Of a stretch of DNA of 64,000 nt, positions 11,217 through 20,996 are shown in pieces (the stretch's first letter is position 1; the number at the start of each line of letters is the position of its first letter). The notes under the pieces are model-generated. The model was not told the DNA's origin. It ran no database searches and saw only the letters and a list, made by a program, of their open reading frames with translations. The stretch spans positions 310,001 through 374,000 of the forward strand of contig NZ_VCIW01000002.1 in NCBI RefSeq assembly GCF_005765165.1, given 5' to 3'. This DNA comes from Paenibacillus antri (lineage in GTDB: Bacteria > Bacillota > Bacilli > Paenibacillales > YIM-B00363). Position numbers and translations under genes: made by a program.

Positions 11217-12172
11217 CGCAGCAACGTTTCGCCAAGGCGGAATTCGCCGCTTGGCTCGGCATCTTCGGAAATTTGGCGTTAGCCGTCATGAAAGGCGTCG
11301 TCGGCTTCCTCTCCGGCAGTCAAGCGTTGATCGCCGACGCCGCCAACTCCGCTTCCGACGTTGCCGGTTCGTTCGCGGTGCTGATCGGACTTCGCGCCGC
11401 GAAGCGTCCGCCGGATAAGGACCACCCGTACGGGCACGGCAAGGCGGAATCGATCGCGGCGATCATCGTGTCGGTGCTGCTCTTGCTCGTCGGCTTCGAG
11501 GTGGCCAGAACGGCCGTCGTGACGATCTTCTTCAGCGAAGGTCCGATTCCGATTCCGGAGTCGTACGCCATCTGGGCGTTAGCCGTCGCGATCGTCGTGA
11601 AGGAATTTTTATTTCGGTACAAGTTCCGACTCGGGAAACAGTTGAATTCTCAAGCGCTCATCGCGACCGCCTGGGATCACCGCAGCGACGTCATGGCTTC
11701 GGGCGCGGCGTTGATCGGCGTCCTCGGCGCGGTGCTCGGCGGGATATACGGCATCGGTTGGCTCGCTTACGCCGATCCGGTCGCCGGATTGTTGGTCGCC
11801 GCGCTCGTGCTCCGGATGGGCTACAAGCTGATCATGGAGTCGATTCACAACACGCTCGATCACGTGCTTCACGCGGAGGACGCGGAAGAGCTCGTGACCG
11901 CCGCGCAAAACGTCAAAGGCGTTATCACGGTCGACGAGCTTCGCGCGCGTGAGCACGGCCACTACGTTATCGTAGACGCGAAGATCAGCGTAAACCCAAG
12001 GATTACGGTGCTCGAGGGTCACGATATCGCGAAGGCGGTCAAACACGAGCTAATGAACAAATTCGGTCACGTGTCCGACGTGTTCGTGCACGTCAATCCG
12101 TACGACCCGGGGTTCCCGTACAAGATCGACGGGGACGCCGCGCAGGACGATTATCCGTCGCTGCTGCATTAA
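11213..12172 (+). CDS. Cation diffusion facilitator family transporter
   Basis: Proton-coupled divalent metal efflux protein (Zn, Mn, Fe or Co) of 319 residues. Six helices carry the CDF metal sites: the helix II region A-L-I-A-D-A-A-N-S-A-S-D and helix V D-H-R-S-D-V-M-A-S, with the loop motif HPYGHGKAES. A C-terminal cytoplasmic domain (about 215-300) has the usual dimeric fold sequence (R-E-H-G-H-Y-V-I-V-D). The ATG at 11213 overlaps the secF stop (ATGA) and has GGGAGG in front. The metal cannot be told from sequence; Mn efflux (MneP type) is plausible. Confidence 0.9.
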   Translation: MTQQRFAKAEFAAWLGIFGNLALAVMKGVVGFLSGSQALIADAANSASDVAGSFAVLIGLRAAKRPPDKDHPYGHGKAESIAAIIVSVLLLLVGFEVARTAVVTIFFSEGPIPIPESYAIWALAVAIVVKEFLFRYKFRLGKQLNSQALIATAWDHRSDVMASGAALIGVLGAVLGGIYGIGWLAYADPVAGLLVAALVLRMGYKLIMESIHNTLDHVLHAEDAEELVTAAQNVKGVITVDELRAREHGHYVIVDAKISVNPRITVLEGHDIAKAVKHELMNKFGHVSDVFVHVNPYDPGFPYKIDGDAAQDDYPSLLH

Positions 12173-12201
12173 TCGATAGACAATCGCAAGGAGGAGCGAC
12201 T

Positions 12202-14607
12202 ATGCTCTCACCGAAGACGCGTTGGTCGGTCGGTTCGCCCGACCCCGCGTACGTTCGAGAATTATCGGAACGATTCGGCATTCGTCCGCTGCTTGCCGCC
12301 TTGTTGGCCGCCAGAGGCCACACGGCGGAGGAGGCGGCATTTTTTCTTTCCGACGAATATACGTTTCACGATCCATCGCTGCTCGCAGGCATGTCCGACG
12401 CCGCCGCGCGCATTCGCCGCGCGATTCAGGAGCGGGAGAAAATTTTGATCTACGGCGATTACGATGCGGACGGCGTCAGCAGTACGTCATTGCTTGTCCG
12501 CCTGTTCCGGATGCTGGGGGCGGAGTTCGATTACCGCGTTCCGCATCGCGTACGCGACGGATACGGACTACATACGCATTACTTGGAGGAAGCGAGCCGA
12601 AGCGGCGTCTCGCTCGTCGTTACGGTAGACACCGGCATTACCGCCGTGGAGCAAGCCGCCGCGGCCCGTCGTCTTGGTCTCGATCTGATCGTCACCGACC
12701 ATCACGAGCCGCCGGAGACGTTGCCGGACGCGCTCGCCGTCGTCAATCCGAAGCGCGATGACTGCGCTTATCCGTTCAAGGGGCTCGCCGGGGTCGGCGT
12801 CGCGTTCAAGCTCGCGCACGCGCTGCTCGGCCGCGTGCCGGAAGAGCTCGCCGCTTGGGCGGCGCTCGGCACGATCGCGGACGTCATGCCGCTCGTCGGA
12901 GAGAACCGCTCGATCGTGAAGTTGGGGCTGCGTCAGCTGCGGAACGAGCCGCCGGTCGGCTTCGCGGCGCTGTTCCGCGTGGCGGGCGTCGAGCGCCAAG
13001 AGGTGTCCTCGAACACGATCGGATTCGGCTTGGCGCCTCGGATCAACGCCGCGGGCCGGCTCGACGACGCCGACGAGGCAGTGAAGCTGCTTATCGCCGA
13101 CGATCCGGTCGAAGCGGATGCGATCGCGCGCCGGATGGATGCGCTGAACCGGGAGCGACAGCGTATGGTGGAGGAAGCGGCCGCGGAAGCGATCGAGCTC
13201 GTAGAGCGAGCGGGAGGCCCCGGAGACGGCATCGTCGTCGCTTCGGACCGGTGGAATCCGGGCATTATCGGCATCGTCGCTTCCAGACTTGTAGAGACGT
13301 ACTACCGACCGACGGTCGTCATCGCCATGGACGCCGAATCGAGCGTCGGCAAAGGCTCTGCCCGGGCGATCCCGGGCTTCCATCTGTACGATGCGCTTAA
13401 GACTTGCGAGTCGATGTTCCTGCATTTCGGCGGACATGCTTCCGCAGCCGGATTGTCGATCCACAGCGACAACTTGGCCGCCTTCGTCGAGGCGTTCCGA
13501 AGCGAGGCTTCCTCCCGATTGACGGAGGAGTTGAAGACGCCGATGACGCAAGTCGACGCGGAGCTCGACTTGTCCGAAATTACGATCGAAGCGATTCAGG
13601 AGCTGGAGAAGCTGGCGCCTTACGGGATGGGGCATCCCGCGCCGAAGTTTTCGATTTCCCAGGCAATCGTCGGGGAAGCGACCGTCATCGGCAAAGACAA
13701 ACGTCATGCGAAGTTCCGGCTCGAGGGAAGCGGGCACAAAATCGAAGCGGTCGGCTTCGGCATCGGGGAGACCGTTCGCCGCGTGGCGCTCGGATCCCGG
13801 CTGTCGCTCGTCGGGGAGCTGTCCGTGAACGAATGGAACGGCCGCAAGACGCCGCAAATCATCGTGAAGGACGTCGCCGTACCGCATATCCAGCTGTTCG
13901 ATTGGCGCTCCGCTACGACCGCTTCCGCATTCCGCGAGCGTTGGGAGGCGGCGCGAACGGACGATTGGCGCCCCGCGTTCTTATTGGGGCCTTACGACGA
14001 ACCGCCGGTCGCCCTCGCCGCTTGGTGGAAGACCGTCCCGGTCTATCGGTTGACGACGGAAGGGGATAGGGTTGTCGTTCCGGTCAACGTCAATGCGTTC
14101 GACGCGCCCTTCGAACGGGCGACGGACGTTTGGTTCGTAAATTGCCCTTTCCCATTCGAGAGGTTTCATCTTATACTGAAACAGAATGTTTCGTTGTCCC
14201 GCACGTACGCCTTAGCGTTGGACGGTGCGCCGGTCATCGATCGGGAGACGATGAAGCGCGCGTACGTCTGTATGCGGGAGCTCGGCGAATCTCCCGCGGA
14301 AGAGTGGATCGGGGCGGTCGCGAAACGGGTCGGACTCGGTCTCGAAGCGGCTCGCCTCGCGGTACGCGTCTTCCGAGAGCTAGGCTTCGTCGAGGAAGGC
14401 GGCGCTTCGGGTACGGTTCGGATCGCGAACGCTCCGGCGAAACGGGATTTATCGGAATCGGCGTCGTTCGCCATGGCGCTGCACGCCGAAACCGCGAGAC
14501 AGGAATGGAAGAGAATGACGACGGAAGCGCTGCAGGAGCGTCTGCTCGCGCAAGCGTCCTTCCGCCGCGAAGACATTGAACTCAGAAAGACGGAGGCAGT
14601 AGGATGA
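12202..14607 (+). CDS. recJ: RecJ single-stranded-DNA-specific 5'-3' exonuclease
   Basis: Degrades 5' ssDNA in recombination and repair. The 801-residue protein has the DHH phosphoesterase motifs Y-G-D-Y-D-A-D-G-V-S-S-T (about 83-94), V-T-V-D-T-G-I-T and T-D-H-H-E-P-P, the DHHA1 region with H-F-G-G-H-A-S-A-A-G, an OB domain, and a low-similarity C-terminal region from about 570 as in Bacillus RecJ. An AGGAGGAG-like SD lies before the ATG. The stop overlaps the apt start (ATGA), the same coupling as in B. subtilis. Confidence 0.96.
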   Translation: MLSPKTRWSVGSPDPAYVRELSERFGIRPLLAALLAARGHTAEEAAFFLSDEYTFHDPSLLAGMSDAAARIRRAIQEREKILIYGDYDADGVSSTSLLVRLFRMLGAEFDYRVPHRVRDGYGLHTHYLEEASRSGVSLVVTVDTGITAVEQAAAARRLGLDLIVTDHHEPPETLPDALAVVNPKRDDCAYPFKGLAGVGVAFKLAHALLGRVPEELAAWAALGTIADVMPLVGENRSIVKLGLRQLRNEPPVGFAALFRVAGVERQEVSSNTIGFGLAPRINAAGRLDDADEAVKLLIADDPVEADAIARRMDALNRERQRMVEEAAAEAIELVERAGGPGDGIVVASDRWNPGIIGIVASRLVETYYRPTVVIAMDAESSVGKGSARAIPGFHLYDALKTCESMFLHFGGHASAAGLSIHSDNLAAFVEAFRSEASSRLTEELKTPMTQVDAELDLSEITIEAIQELEKLAPYGMGHPAPKFSISQAIVGEATVIGKDKRHAKFRLEGSGHKIEAVGFGIGETVRRVALGSRLSLVGELSVNEWNGRKTPQIIVKDVAVPHIQLFDWRSATTASAFRERWEAARTDDWRPAFLLGPYDEPPVALAAWWKTVPVYRLTTEGDRVVVPVNVNAFDAPFERATDVWFVNCPFPFERFHLILKQNVSLSRTYALALDGAPVIDRETMKRAYVCMRELGESPAEEWIGAVAKRVGLGLEAARLAVRVFRELGFVEEGGASGTVRIANAPAKRDLSESASFAMALHAETARQEWKRMTTEALQERLLAQASFRREDIELRKTEAVG

Positions 14608-15122
14608 GCGTAAATTTCAAAGATCATATTCGAGTTATCGAGGATTGGCCGCAGCCGGGCATTCGCTTCAAGGATATAACGACGCTGCTCGGCGACGGGA
14701 ACGTCTACCGCGAAGCGATCGACCAGATTCGCCAGCTCGTGAAGGACAAACAAATCGACGTCATTTGCGGACCGGAAGCGCGCGGCTTCGTCGTCGGCGC
14801 GCCGCTCGCATACGCCCTCGGCGTCGGCTTCGTGCCGATCCGCAAGTCCGGCAAGCTGCCGTACGAGACGATCGAAGCGAGCTACGATCTGGAATACGGC
14901 AAGGACAGCCTGGCGGTTCATAAGGATGCGATTCGTCCCGGCCAGAAGGTGCTGATCGCGGACGACCTGCTCGCGACCGGCGGTACGATCGCGACGTGCA
15001 TCGATCTCGTGAAGAAGCTCGGCGGCGATGTCGTCGGCGCCGCCTTCCTCATCGAGCTGTCGTATTTGACCGGACGGCAGAAGATGAACGGCATTGACGT
15101 CGTATCGTTGATTACGTATTAA
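14604..15122 (+). CDS. apt: Adenine phosphoribosyltransferase
   Basis: Salvages adenine with PRPP to AMP. The 172-residue protein shows the family start (F-K-D-H-I-R-V-I-E-D-W-P-Q-P-G-I-R-F-K-D-I-T), the PRPP-binding loop VLIADDLLATGGT and the GPEARGF loop. Length is typical. It is cotranscribed with recJ and followed by a terminator. Confidence 0.97.
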   Translation: MSVNFKDHIRVIEDWPQPGIRFKDITTLLGDGNVYREAIDQIRQLVKDKQIDVICGPEARGFVVGAPLAYALGVGFVPIRKSGKLPYETIEASYDLEYGKDSLAVHKDAIRPGQKVLIADDLLATGGTIATCIDLVKKLGGDVVGAAFLIELSYLTGRQKMNGIDVVSLITY

Positions 15123-15130
15123 CCCGGATA

Positions 15131-15178
15131 AAAAAGGGCAGTCTCGAAGGAACGATTCCTTACGAGACTGCCCTTTTT
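15131..15178. terminator. Bidirectional intrinsic terminator between apt and uraA
   Basis: A 16-bp stem, AAAAAGGGCAGTCTCG with its complement, flanked by A and T tracts on both sides, with a small inner hairpin. It can end both the recJ-apt and the converging uraA transcript. Confidence 0.93.
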
Positions 15179-15196
15179 CCATTGATTCCCGCATCC

Positions 15197-16465
15197 TTAT
15201 TCGCTGCGCAGCTTCAGCACCTCGAGGAGCTTGAAGAACAGGCTGAGCAGGATCGCCGCGACGGTCGCCAGCGCCATGCCCTTGAGCGAGAAGTTGCCGA
15301 CGGAGAACGTGGCGCCGCTGATGCCGATAATGAGGACGACGGCGGACAAAATCATGTTCGACGCCTTCGAATAGTCGACCTTCGCTTCGACCAGCATTCG
15401 GATGCCCGAGGCGGCGATGACGCCGAAGAGCAGTACGGATACGCCGCCCATGACCGGGTTCGGGATGGTCATGATCAGCGCGGCGAGCTTGCCGACGAAC
15501 GACAGCGCGACCGCGATGACCGCCGCGCCGCCGATGACCCAGACGGAGTAGACGCGAGTCAGCGCCAATACGCCGATATTTTCGCCGTAAGTCGTGTTCG
15601 GCGTGGACCCGACGAAGCCGGAGACGAGCGTCGATACGCCGTTGCCGAGCAGCGAGCGGCCGAGGCCCGGCTCCTTCGTGAGATCCTTCCCGACGATGTT
15701 GCCGGTGACGATCAAGTGGCCGATATGCTCGGCGATGACGACGAGCGCGGCCGGCGCGATGATCGCGATGCTGGCGGCGTCCCACTCCGGCGTGGTGAAC
15801 GTCGGGAGGCGCAGCCAGTCGGCTTCGGCGACCTTCTCGAAGGTGACGATTCCGAGCAGAGCGGCCAGCGCATACCCGATGACGATACTGACGAGAATCG
15901 GGATAATCTTCAGGAATCCGCGGAAAGCGACAGACCCGATCAGCGCAACGAGCAGCGTAACGACGGATACGGTTACGGCTTTCGGATCGAAAGGCGCGGC
16001 TTCGGACGGAATCCAGCCGGCCATCCCGGCGGCGACGGGTGCCAGCTCCAAGCCGATGACGGCGACGATCGCGCCCATAGCCGCAGGGGGGAACACGACG
16101 TCGATCCACTTCGTTCCGACCGCGGATACGAGAAGCGCAACGATCGTGAAGATCGCGCCGACGACGACGAATCCGCCGAGCGCCTTCGCATAGCTGCCTC
16201 CGGACGCCCCGAGCACGACGGCGACGGGGGACAAGAAGGCGAAGCTGGAGCCGAGGTATGCGGGGATGCGTCCCTTGCACAAGATGAGATAAAAGATCGT
16301 GCCGATCCCGTTCATTAACAAGATCGTGGCCGGATCCACGTTAAACAGCACCGGCACCAGAACGGTCGAACCGAACATGGCGAACAGATGCTGGAAGGAA
16401 AGCGGAAGGCCGGCGAGAAAAGATGGTTTTTCGTTGACTCCAATCGTGCGCGATTCGGCGGACAT
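15197..16465 (-). CDS. uraA: Uracil permease, NCS2/NAT family
   Basis: Proton symporter for uracil, 422 residues, about 14 membrane segments. The N-terminus (P-L-S-F-Q-H-L-F-A-M-F-G-S-T-V-L-V-P) and the motif G-L-E-L-A-P-V-A match UraA/PyrP uracil permeases. The start has AAAGGAG 13 nt upstream. It is inserted on the opposite strand between apt and relA, which are adjacent in B. subtilis. Its leader does not show a recognisable PyrR attenuator. Substrate assignment comes from family similarity. Confidence 0.9.
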   Translation of the reverse strand: MSAESRTIGVNEKPSFLAGLPLSFQHLFAMFGSTVLVPVLFNVDPATILLMNGIGTIFYLILCKGRIPAYLGSSFAFLSPVAVVLGASGGSYAKALGGFVVVGAIFTIVALLVSAVGTKWIDVVFPPAAMGAIVAVIGLELAPVAAGMAGWIPSEAAPFDPKAVTVSVVTLLVALIGSVAFRGFLKIIPILVSIVIGYALAALLGIVTFEKVAEADWLRLPTFTTPEWDAASIAIIAPAALVVIAEHIGHLIVTGNIVGKDLTKEPGLGRSLLGNGVSTLVSGFVGSTPNTTYGENIGVLALTRVYSVWVIGGAAVIAVALSFVGKLAALIMTIPNPVMGGVSVLLFGVIAASGIRMLVEAKVDYSKASNMILSAVVLIIGISGATFSVGNFSLKGMALATVAAILLSLFFKLLEVLKLRSE

Positions 16466-16491
16466 GAGCGATATCGTCTCCTTTTCGAATG

Positions 16492-16533
16492 TAGGTCGAC
16501 ACGGTTCGACGAAATTCCGAACGATTCGACCTA
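16492..16533 (-). promoter_or_regulatory. Dyad/hairpin at the 5' end of the uraA transcript
   Basis: Perfect 8-bp arms TAGGTCGA / TCGACCTA enclose an inner pair GTTCG / CGAAC. The arms begin about 7 nt after the predicted -10, so the dyad lies at +1. It could be an operator or a 5' stem-loop that stabilises the mRNA. Confidence 0.5.
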
Positions 16534-16539
16534 ACGGTT

Positions 16540-16568
16540 ATCCTAGCAAAACTTCCCTCGCTTGTCAG
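16540..16568 (-). promoter_or_regulatory. Sigma-A promoter of uraA
   Basis: On the minus strand: CTGACA, 17-bp spacer, TAGGAT, with TG one base before the -10 (extended -10). Divergent from the relA promoter about 30 bp away. Confidence 0.6.
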
Positions 16569-16597
16569 CGGTCAATTTTCTGAAATGCCGCGTTACC

Positions 16598-16626
16598 TTG
16601 ACGGAACCTCGGAACAAGGGGATAAT
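16598..16626 (+). promoter_or_regulatory. Sigma-A promoter of relA
   Basis: TTGACG, 17-bp spacer, GATAAT. Predicted start about 16633, 33 nt before the relA ATG. Confidence 0.75.
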
Positions 16627-16665
16627 GATAAGCAAAATTCATGATTTTAGGGGTTTAAAGCGTCT

Positions 16666-18888
16666 ATGGAAGAACGGCAGCCCACGGGGATCGAGCAGTT
16701 GCTCGAGAAGGCATCTTCATACATCAAAGAAGCCGACCTGACGCGGATCCGGGAAGCGTACGATTATGCGGAAGCCGCGCATCAAGGCCAAACCCGTAAA
16801 TCCGGGGAACCATATATCCTTCATCCGCTGGCGGTAGCCGACATCTTGGTGAACATGCAGATGGACGCGACCACGGTCATCGTGGGTTTGCTTCACGACG
16901 TCGTGGAAGACACCAACGTCACGACGCAGGATCTCGAGGCGAAATTCGGCAAAACGTGCGCGGAACTTGTCGATGGACTTACCAAGCTTGAGAAAATCCG
17001 CTTCAAATCGAAGGAAGAACAGCAGAACGAAAACTACCGCAAGATGTTCGTCGCGATGGCCCAGGACATTCGGGTCATTCTTATTAAGCTTGCCGACCGC
17101 CTTCATAATATGCGGACGCTGAAGCATCAATCGGAAGAGGCGCAGCGCAGAATCTCCGAAGAGACGCTTGAAATCTTTTGTCCGATCGCCCACCGACTCG
17201 GGATGGCCGCCATTCGCTGGGAGATGGAGGACATCTCCCTACGCTACCTGAACCCGCAGCAATATTACCGCATCGTCAATCTGATGCAGAAGAAGAGAGC
17301 CGAGCGCGAACGCCACATCGAAGAGGTCATGGATAAAATCCGGGAGAAATTGACCGAGATGGGCATCGACGCGGATATTAGCGGCCGACCGAAGCACATC
17401 TACAGCATCTATAAGAAAATGGTCAGCCGCAACAAGCAGTTTAACGAAATCTACGATTTGCTCGCGATTCGCATTATCGTCGAGAACGTGAAGGACTGCT
17501 ATGCGACGCTGGGCATCATTCATACGCTGTGGAAGCCGATGCCGGGCCGGTTCAAGGATTACATCGCGATGCCGAAGCCGAACATGTACCAGTCGCTCCA
17601 TACGACGGTCATCGGGCCGAAGGGCGAGCCGACCGAGGTACAAATTCGAACGCTCGAGATGCATCGTACGTCCGAGTTCGGGATCGCCGCCCACTGGGCG
17701 TACAAGGAAAGCAAGGACGGTTCTTCTCAAGCGGCGAATATCGGCACCTTCGAGGAGAAGATGACATTCTTCCGGGAAATTCTCGAGCTGCAGCAAGAAG
17801 CGAAAGACGCCGCGGAGTTCATGGAGTCGCTGCGGATGGACTTCTTTACCGATCTCGTGTACGTCTTCACGCCGAAGGGCGAAGTCATCGAGCTTCCTTC
17901 CGGCTCCGTGCCGCTCGATTTCGCATACCGCATTCATACCGAAATCGGCAATCGGACGATCGGCTCGAAGGTGAACGGCCGCATCGTGCCGCTCGACCAT
18001 AAGCTTCATACCGGCGATATCGTCGAAATCTTGACCTCCAAGCACTCCTACGGGCCTAGCCAAGATTGGCTGAAAATCGCGCAGTCGTCTCACGCCAGAA
18101 GCAAGATCAAGCAATGGTTCAAGAAGGAGAAGCGGGAGGAAAACGTCGAAAAAGGCCGCGAAGCGATCGAACGCGAGGTCAAGCGACTCGGCTTCGATCC
18201 TCAGGACGTATTGTCCGAAGACAAACTTCTGGAAGCCGCGAAGAAGTTCAACTTCAACGACGTCGAAGATATGCTGTCGGCGATCGGGTTCAGCGGCATT
18301 ACCGCCGCTCAGATCGTCACGCGCCTTACGGAGAAGCAGCGCAAGGAGAACGAGGAAGCGGCGCAGCTGCAGCTGACGAACGAAGTGCGTGAGCTGAAGC
18401 CGGCTTCGGCGGCGCATAAGCGTCCGCGGTCGACGCAAGGCGTGCGCGTCAAGGGCGTCGACAACCTGCTCGTCCGCTTCGCCCGCTGCTGCAATCCGGT
18501 GCCGGGGGACGATATCATCGGTTATATCACGCGCGGACGCGGCGTGTCGGTCCATCGGAGCGACTGTCCGAACGTGGTCGTCTCGGACGAGAACGGGGAC
18601 GATGCGAATCGGGTCATCGAGGTCGAGTGGATCGCCGCGGCGGAAGCGAATTACAGCGTCGATATCGAGATCACGGGTCACGACCGCCGAGGGCTGTTGA
18701 ACGAAGTGCTGCAGGCCGTCTCCGAGAGCAAGACGAACATGTCCGCGGTCTCCGGACGTTCGGATAAGAACAAAGTGGCGATGATTCATATGACGATTCT
18801 GATCCGGAATACGGAGCATCTTCAGTCGGTCGTCGAGAAAATCAAGCGCGTACGGGACGTCTATTCCGTACAGCGCATCATGCAGTAG
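16666..18888 (+). CDS. relA: RelA/SpoT homolog, bifunctional (p)ppGpp synthetase/hydrolase
   Basis: Makes and degrades the alarmone (p)ppGpp in response to amino acid starvation. Domains in the 740 residues: HD hydrolase (about 40-190, with Y-I-L-H-P-L-A-V-A and L-L-H-D-V-V-E-D-T), synthetase (about 230-345, [13 protein letters not shown] and [13 protein letters not shown]), TGS (about 400-460), zinc-finger-like region with [11 protein letters not shown], and C-terminal ACT (about 660-740). The RFKD motif before the synthetase loop is the basic type found in bifunctional Rsh enzymes, and the HD residues are intact, so both activities are expected. It is followed 12 nt later by dtd, as in B. 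subtilis. Confidence 0.97.
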   Translation: MEERQPTGIEQLLEKASSYIKEADLTRIREAYDYAEAAHQGQTRKSGEPYILHPLAVADILVNMQMDATTVIVGLLHDVVEDTNVTTQDLEAKFGKTCAELVDGLTKLEKIRFKSKEEQQNENYRKMFVAMAQDIRVILIKLADRLHNMRTLKHQSEEAQRRISEETLEIFCPIAHRLGMAAIRWEMEDISLRYLNPQQYYRIVNLMQKKRAERERHIEEVMDKIREKLTEMGIDADISGRPKHIYSIYKKMVSRNKQFNEIYDLLAIRIIVENVKDCYATLGIIHTLWKPMPGRFKDYIAMPKPNMYQSLHTTVIGPKGEPTEVQIRTLEMHRTSEFGIAAHWAYKESKDGSSQAANIGTFEEKMTFFREILELQQEAKDAAEFMESLRMDFFTDLVYVFTPKGEVIELPSGSVPLDFAYRIHTEIGNRTIGSKVNGRIVPLDHKLHTGDIVEILTSKHSYGPSQDWLKIAQSSHARSKIKQWFKKEKREENVEKGREAIEREVKRLGFDPQDVLSEDKLLEAAKKFNFNDVEDMLSAIGFSGITAAQIVTRLTEKQRKENEEAAQLQLTNEVRELKPASAAHKRPRSTQGVRVKGVDNLLVRFARCCNPVPGDDIIGYITRGRGVSVHRSDCPNVVVSDENGDDANRVIEVEWIAAAEANYSVDIEITGHDRRGLLNEVLQAVSESKTNMSAVSGRSDKNKVAMIHMTILIRNTEHLQSVVEKIKRVRDVYSVQRIMQ

Positions 18889-18899
18889 GAGAACGATCT

Positions 18900-19343
18900 A
18901 TGCGCGCATTATTACAGAGAAGCAAAGCGGCGAGCGTCCGCGTAGGCGGCGAGACGGTCGGCGCGATCGACGGCGGTCTCGTCGTCCTGCTCGGCGTGAC
19001 CCACGAAGACACCGAGGCGGATGCCGTCTATTTGGCGGAGAAGACGGCGGGACTCCGCATCTTCGAGGACGAAGAAGGCAAGATGAATTTGTCGATCGGG
19101 GAGGTCGGCGGGGCCGTGCTTTCCGTTTCGCAGTTCACGCTGTACGGCGACGCCCGCAAGGGGCGGCGACCGAATTTCATGGCCGCGGCTCGGCCAGACG
19201 CGGCGCTCGCGTTATACGAGCGCTATAACGCTCTGTTGCGGGAGCGAGGGCTCGCCGTCGAGACCGGCCGCTTCGGCGAAATGATGGAAGTGTCGCTCGT
19301 CAACTGGGGCCCTGTAACCCTATGGCTCGACAGCAAAGCATAA
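18900..19343 (+). CDS. dtd: D-aminoacyl-tRNA deacylase
   Basis: Hydrolyses D-aminoacyl-tRNAs (and Gly-tRNA-Ala) as a proofreading step. The 147-residue protein has the family motifs S-Q-F-T-L-Y-G-D and the C-terminal N-W-G-P-V-T-L (NxGPVT), plus the start R-A-L-L-Q-R. It is in an operon with relA, with GGAGAACG before the ATG. Confidence 0.96.
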   Translation: MRALLQRSKAASVRVGGETVGAIDGGLVVLLGVTHEDTEADAVYLAEKTAGLRIFEDEEGKMNLSIGEVGGAVLSVSQFTLYGDARKGRRPNFMAAARPDAALALYERYNALLRERGLAVETGRFGEMMEVSLVNWGPVTLWLDSKA

Positions 19344-19351
19344 CGGTTCTT

Positions 19352-19391
19352 AGACGTCTCCTCCGCTTTCCGCCGGGGAAGGCGTCTTTTT
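19352..19391 (+). terminator. Likely terminator after dtd
   Basis: AGACG / CGTCT stem with further imperfect pairing inside, followed by TTTTT. Ends the relA-dtd transcript. Confidence 0.6.
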
Positions 19392-19577
19392 GATTTTTCT
19401 CAGGTGTACCTTTGAAGCTGCGCGGCGTAGAAGGGGGAGACTCTCTCCTGCGGGTCCTTTCATACCTAATTCGCTTAAGTCAGAAACCCTACATCCTTAA
19501 CCATTCGCGATTACGGATCCGGTCAACGCTGCCAGCTCTGCTCCGTTCTGCTGCATACAAGGAAAATCGTCAATCGA

Positions 19578-20384
19578 CTAGACTACTGCCTGCGTACGAA
19601 AGAATAGGCGTGCCCACTCGGTCCTCGGACATGCTCCCCTAGCGGCTATATTCCAACGGTAGCAGTATTCGTGCAGATAGCTTTGTAAGTATTTCGTTCC
19701 GATTCCGTGAAACTTCCGAAGCAGCCAACGCTCGGCTTCCTTGAATCGAGTCGGAAGAGCGCTTTGGACGAGTCGCTTGCCGATCAGCAGGGCGGTATTC
19801 GCGAAAGGAACGGCGATATTGCCGAACGCGGCCGGAATTCCTTCTCTCGCCAACTCTTTGGTGCCGGGCTCGAGGAGTTCGTCGTCGACCAGCGTCAGCT
19901 TTAATGCATGAGGCACGCCGCCATCGTCGACGGAGCCGCCGATCAGGACGATTCTTTCCTTGCGGTATCGCTTATGGGAGGTAGATAGGAACAAATATCC
20001 AGGAGCGAGCCAACACACGGCCGCTTGAACGGAGCCGCGCAGAAGCGTAGAGCCTTCGATTTCCGAGATCGCGGCTCGCAGTTTCCGCAGGATGGCCCAT
20101 GCGGTCGAATGAGCGACGCCGATGGAGGCGGCCAGTTCGGCCGCGTTGACTCCGGCTTCGGAGGCAAGCAGATCCATCGCCGCGGCCCACTTCTCGAGGG
20201 GAGTACGACTGCGATGCATGACCGTACCCGCGGTCACGGTCGTCTGATGCTTACATAGACCGCACTGGTACAAAGGCAAACGTCTCGTCCGTATGGTGTA
20301 AAACATACCAAATCCGCAATTCGGACACTCGAAACCGTTCGGCCACCTTCGCTGAAAAAAGTATGCATGCAGGTCTGTATTCAC
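19578..20384 (-). CDS. Degenerate IS1595-like transposase, possibly domesticated
   Basis: The 268-residue protein has the IS1595-family N-terminus: a four-cysteine zinc ribbon (C-P-N-C about 20-23, C-x2-C about 41-44), then T-A-G-T-V-M-H-R-S-R-T-P-L-E-K-W and a helix-turn-helix (A-A-S-I-G-V-A-H-S-T-A-W). Where active members have the first catalytic acid in a V-E-V-D-E context, this protein reads G-S-V-Q-A-A-V. The C-terminal Y-L-H-E-Y-C-Y-R-W-N remains. The gene is intact (GTG start, GGGAGGG 8 nt upstream) but should not transpose. I saw no flanking inverted repeats or target duplication. It is either a relic or a DNA-binding protein kept for another use. Confidence 0.65.
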   Translation of the reverse strand: MNTDLHAYFFQRRWPNGFECPNCGFGMFYTIRTRRLPLYQCGLCKHQTTVTAGTVMHRSRTPLEKWAAAMDLLASEAGVNAAELAASIGVAHSTAWAILRKLRAAISEIEGSTLLRGSVQAAVCWLAPGYLFLSTSHKRYRKERIVLIGGSVDDGGVPHALKLTLVDDELLEPGTKELAREGIPAAFGNIAVPFANTALLIGKRLVQSALPTRFKEAERWLLRKFHGIGTKYLQSYLHEYCYRWNIAARGACPRTEWARLFFRTQAVV

Positions 20385-20996
20385 TCAATCATCCCTCCCT
20401 TTTTTAGTTTAACAAACATATGTTCGCATATCAACGTAAATCAAAATCTTTTTTCTGAGTAAGGGAAATCAGGTGTGAAAGGGAATAGAAAAGAGACCGG
20501 AACTTTTCACGAACCAGTAAATGGAAACTATTGATGGAAAGGGAAGGCGGTAATGAGAATGACGATGTGGGGAAAAGGGGCAGCAGAGCCAGCAACGGAG
20601 GAACATGAGCATGGAAGGGTCGGCGGAATTAGGAACGGCAGAACAAGAAGAGGGACGGCCGAACAAGAGACGGGATACGGGACGCGGATGCGGGACTAAT
20701 CCTTTCCGGGAGTGGGGAAACTGGAAGAAGGACCACAAGCCGGAAGGGAGCGGGAACGCGCGATGCGTATGACGATAAAGCAGCAAGCGCTGCATACGGG
20801 AGGACCCGAGCGGGGGCAGGACGGCGTCGAGCCGAAAGGGGGGGCGAAGGCGGCGGCGGACCTGACGGCGGAGTTCGCGGCGGAGCCGGGTTTTCGGCCC
20901 GGAGGCGGGCGAAGCGGCAACCAACGTGTACATAAATCGTAAGACTATGGTATCCTTATCCACGTGACACGCAACGCGCATTAGGAGGCATGGAAC
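20385..20996. other. Purine-skewed intergenic region, no supported gene
   Basis: About 600 bp between the transposase gene and hemZ. From about 20470 the plus strand is strongly G+A rich. A small plus-strand frame at 20611-20772 (53 codons, ATG preceded by GGAGG at 9 nt) is the only one with a plausible SD, and I do not recognise the product. No RNA gene or clear promoter was seen. The hemZ SD (AGGAGG) is at the right edge. Confidence 0.4.
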
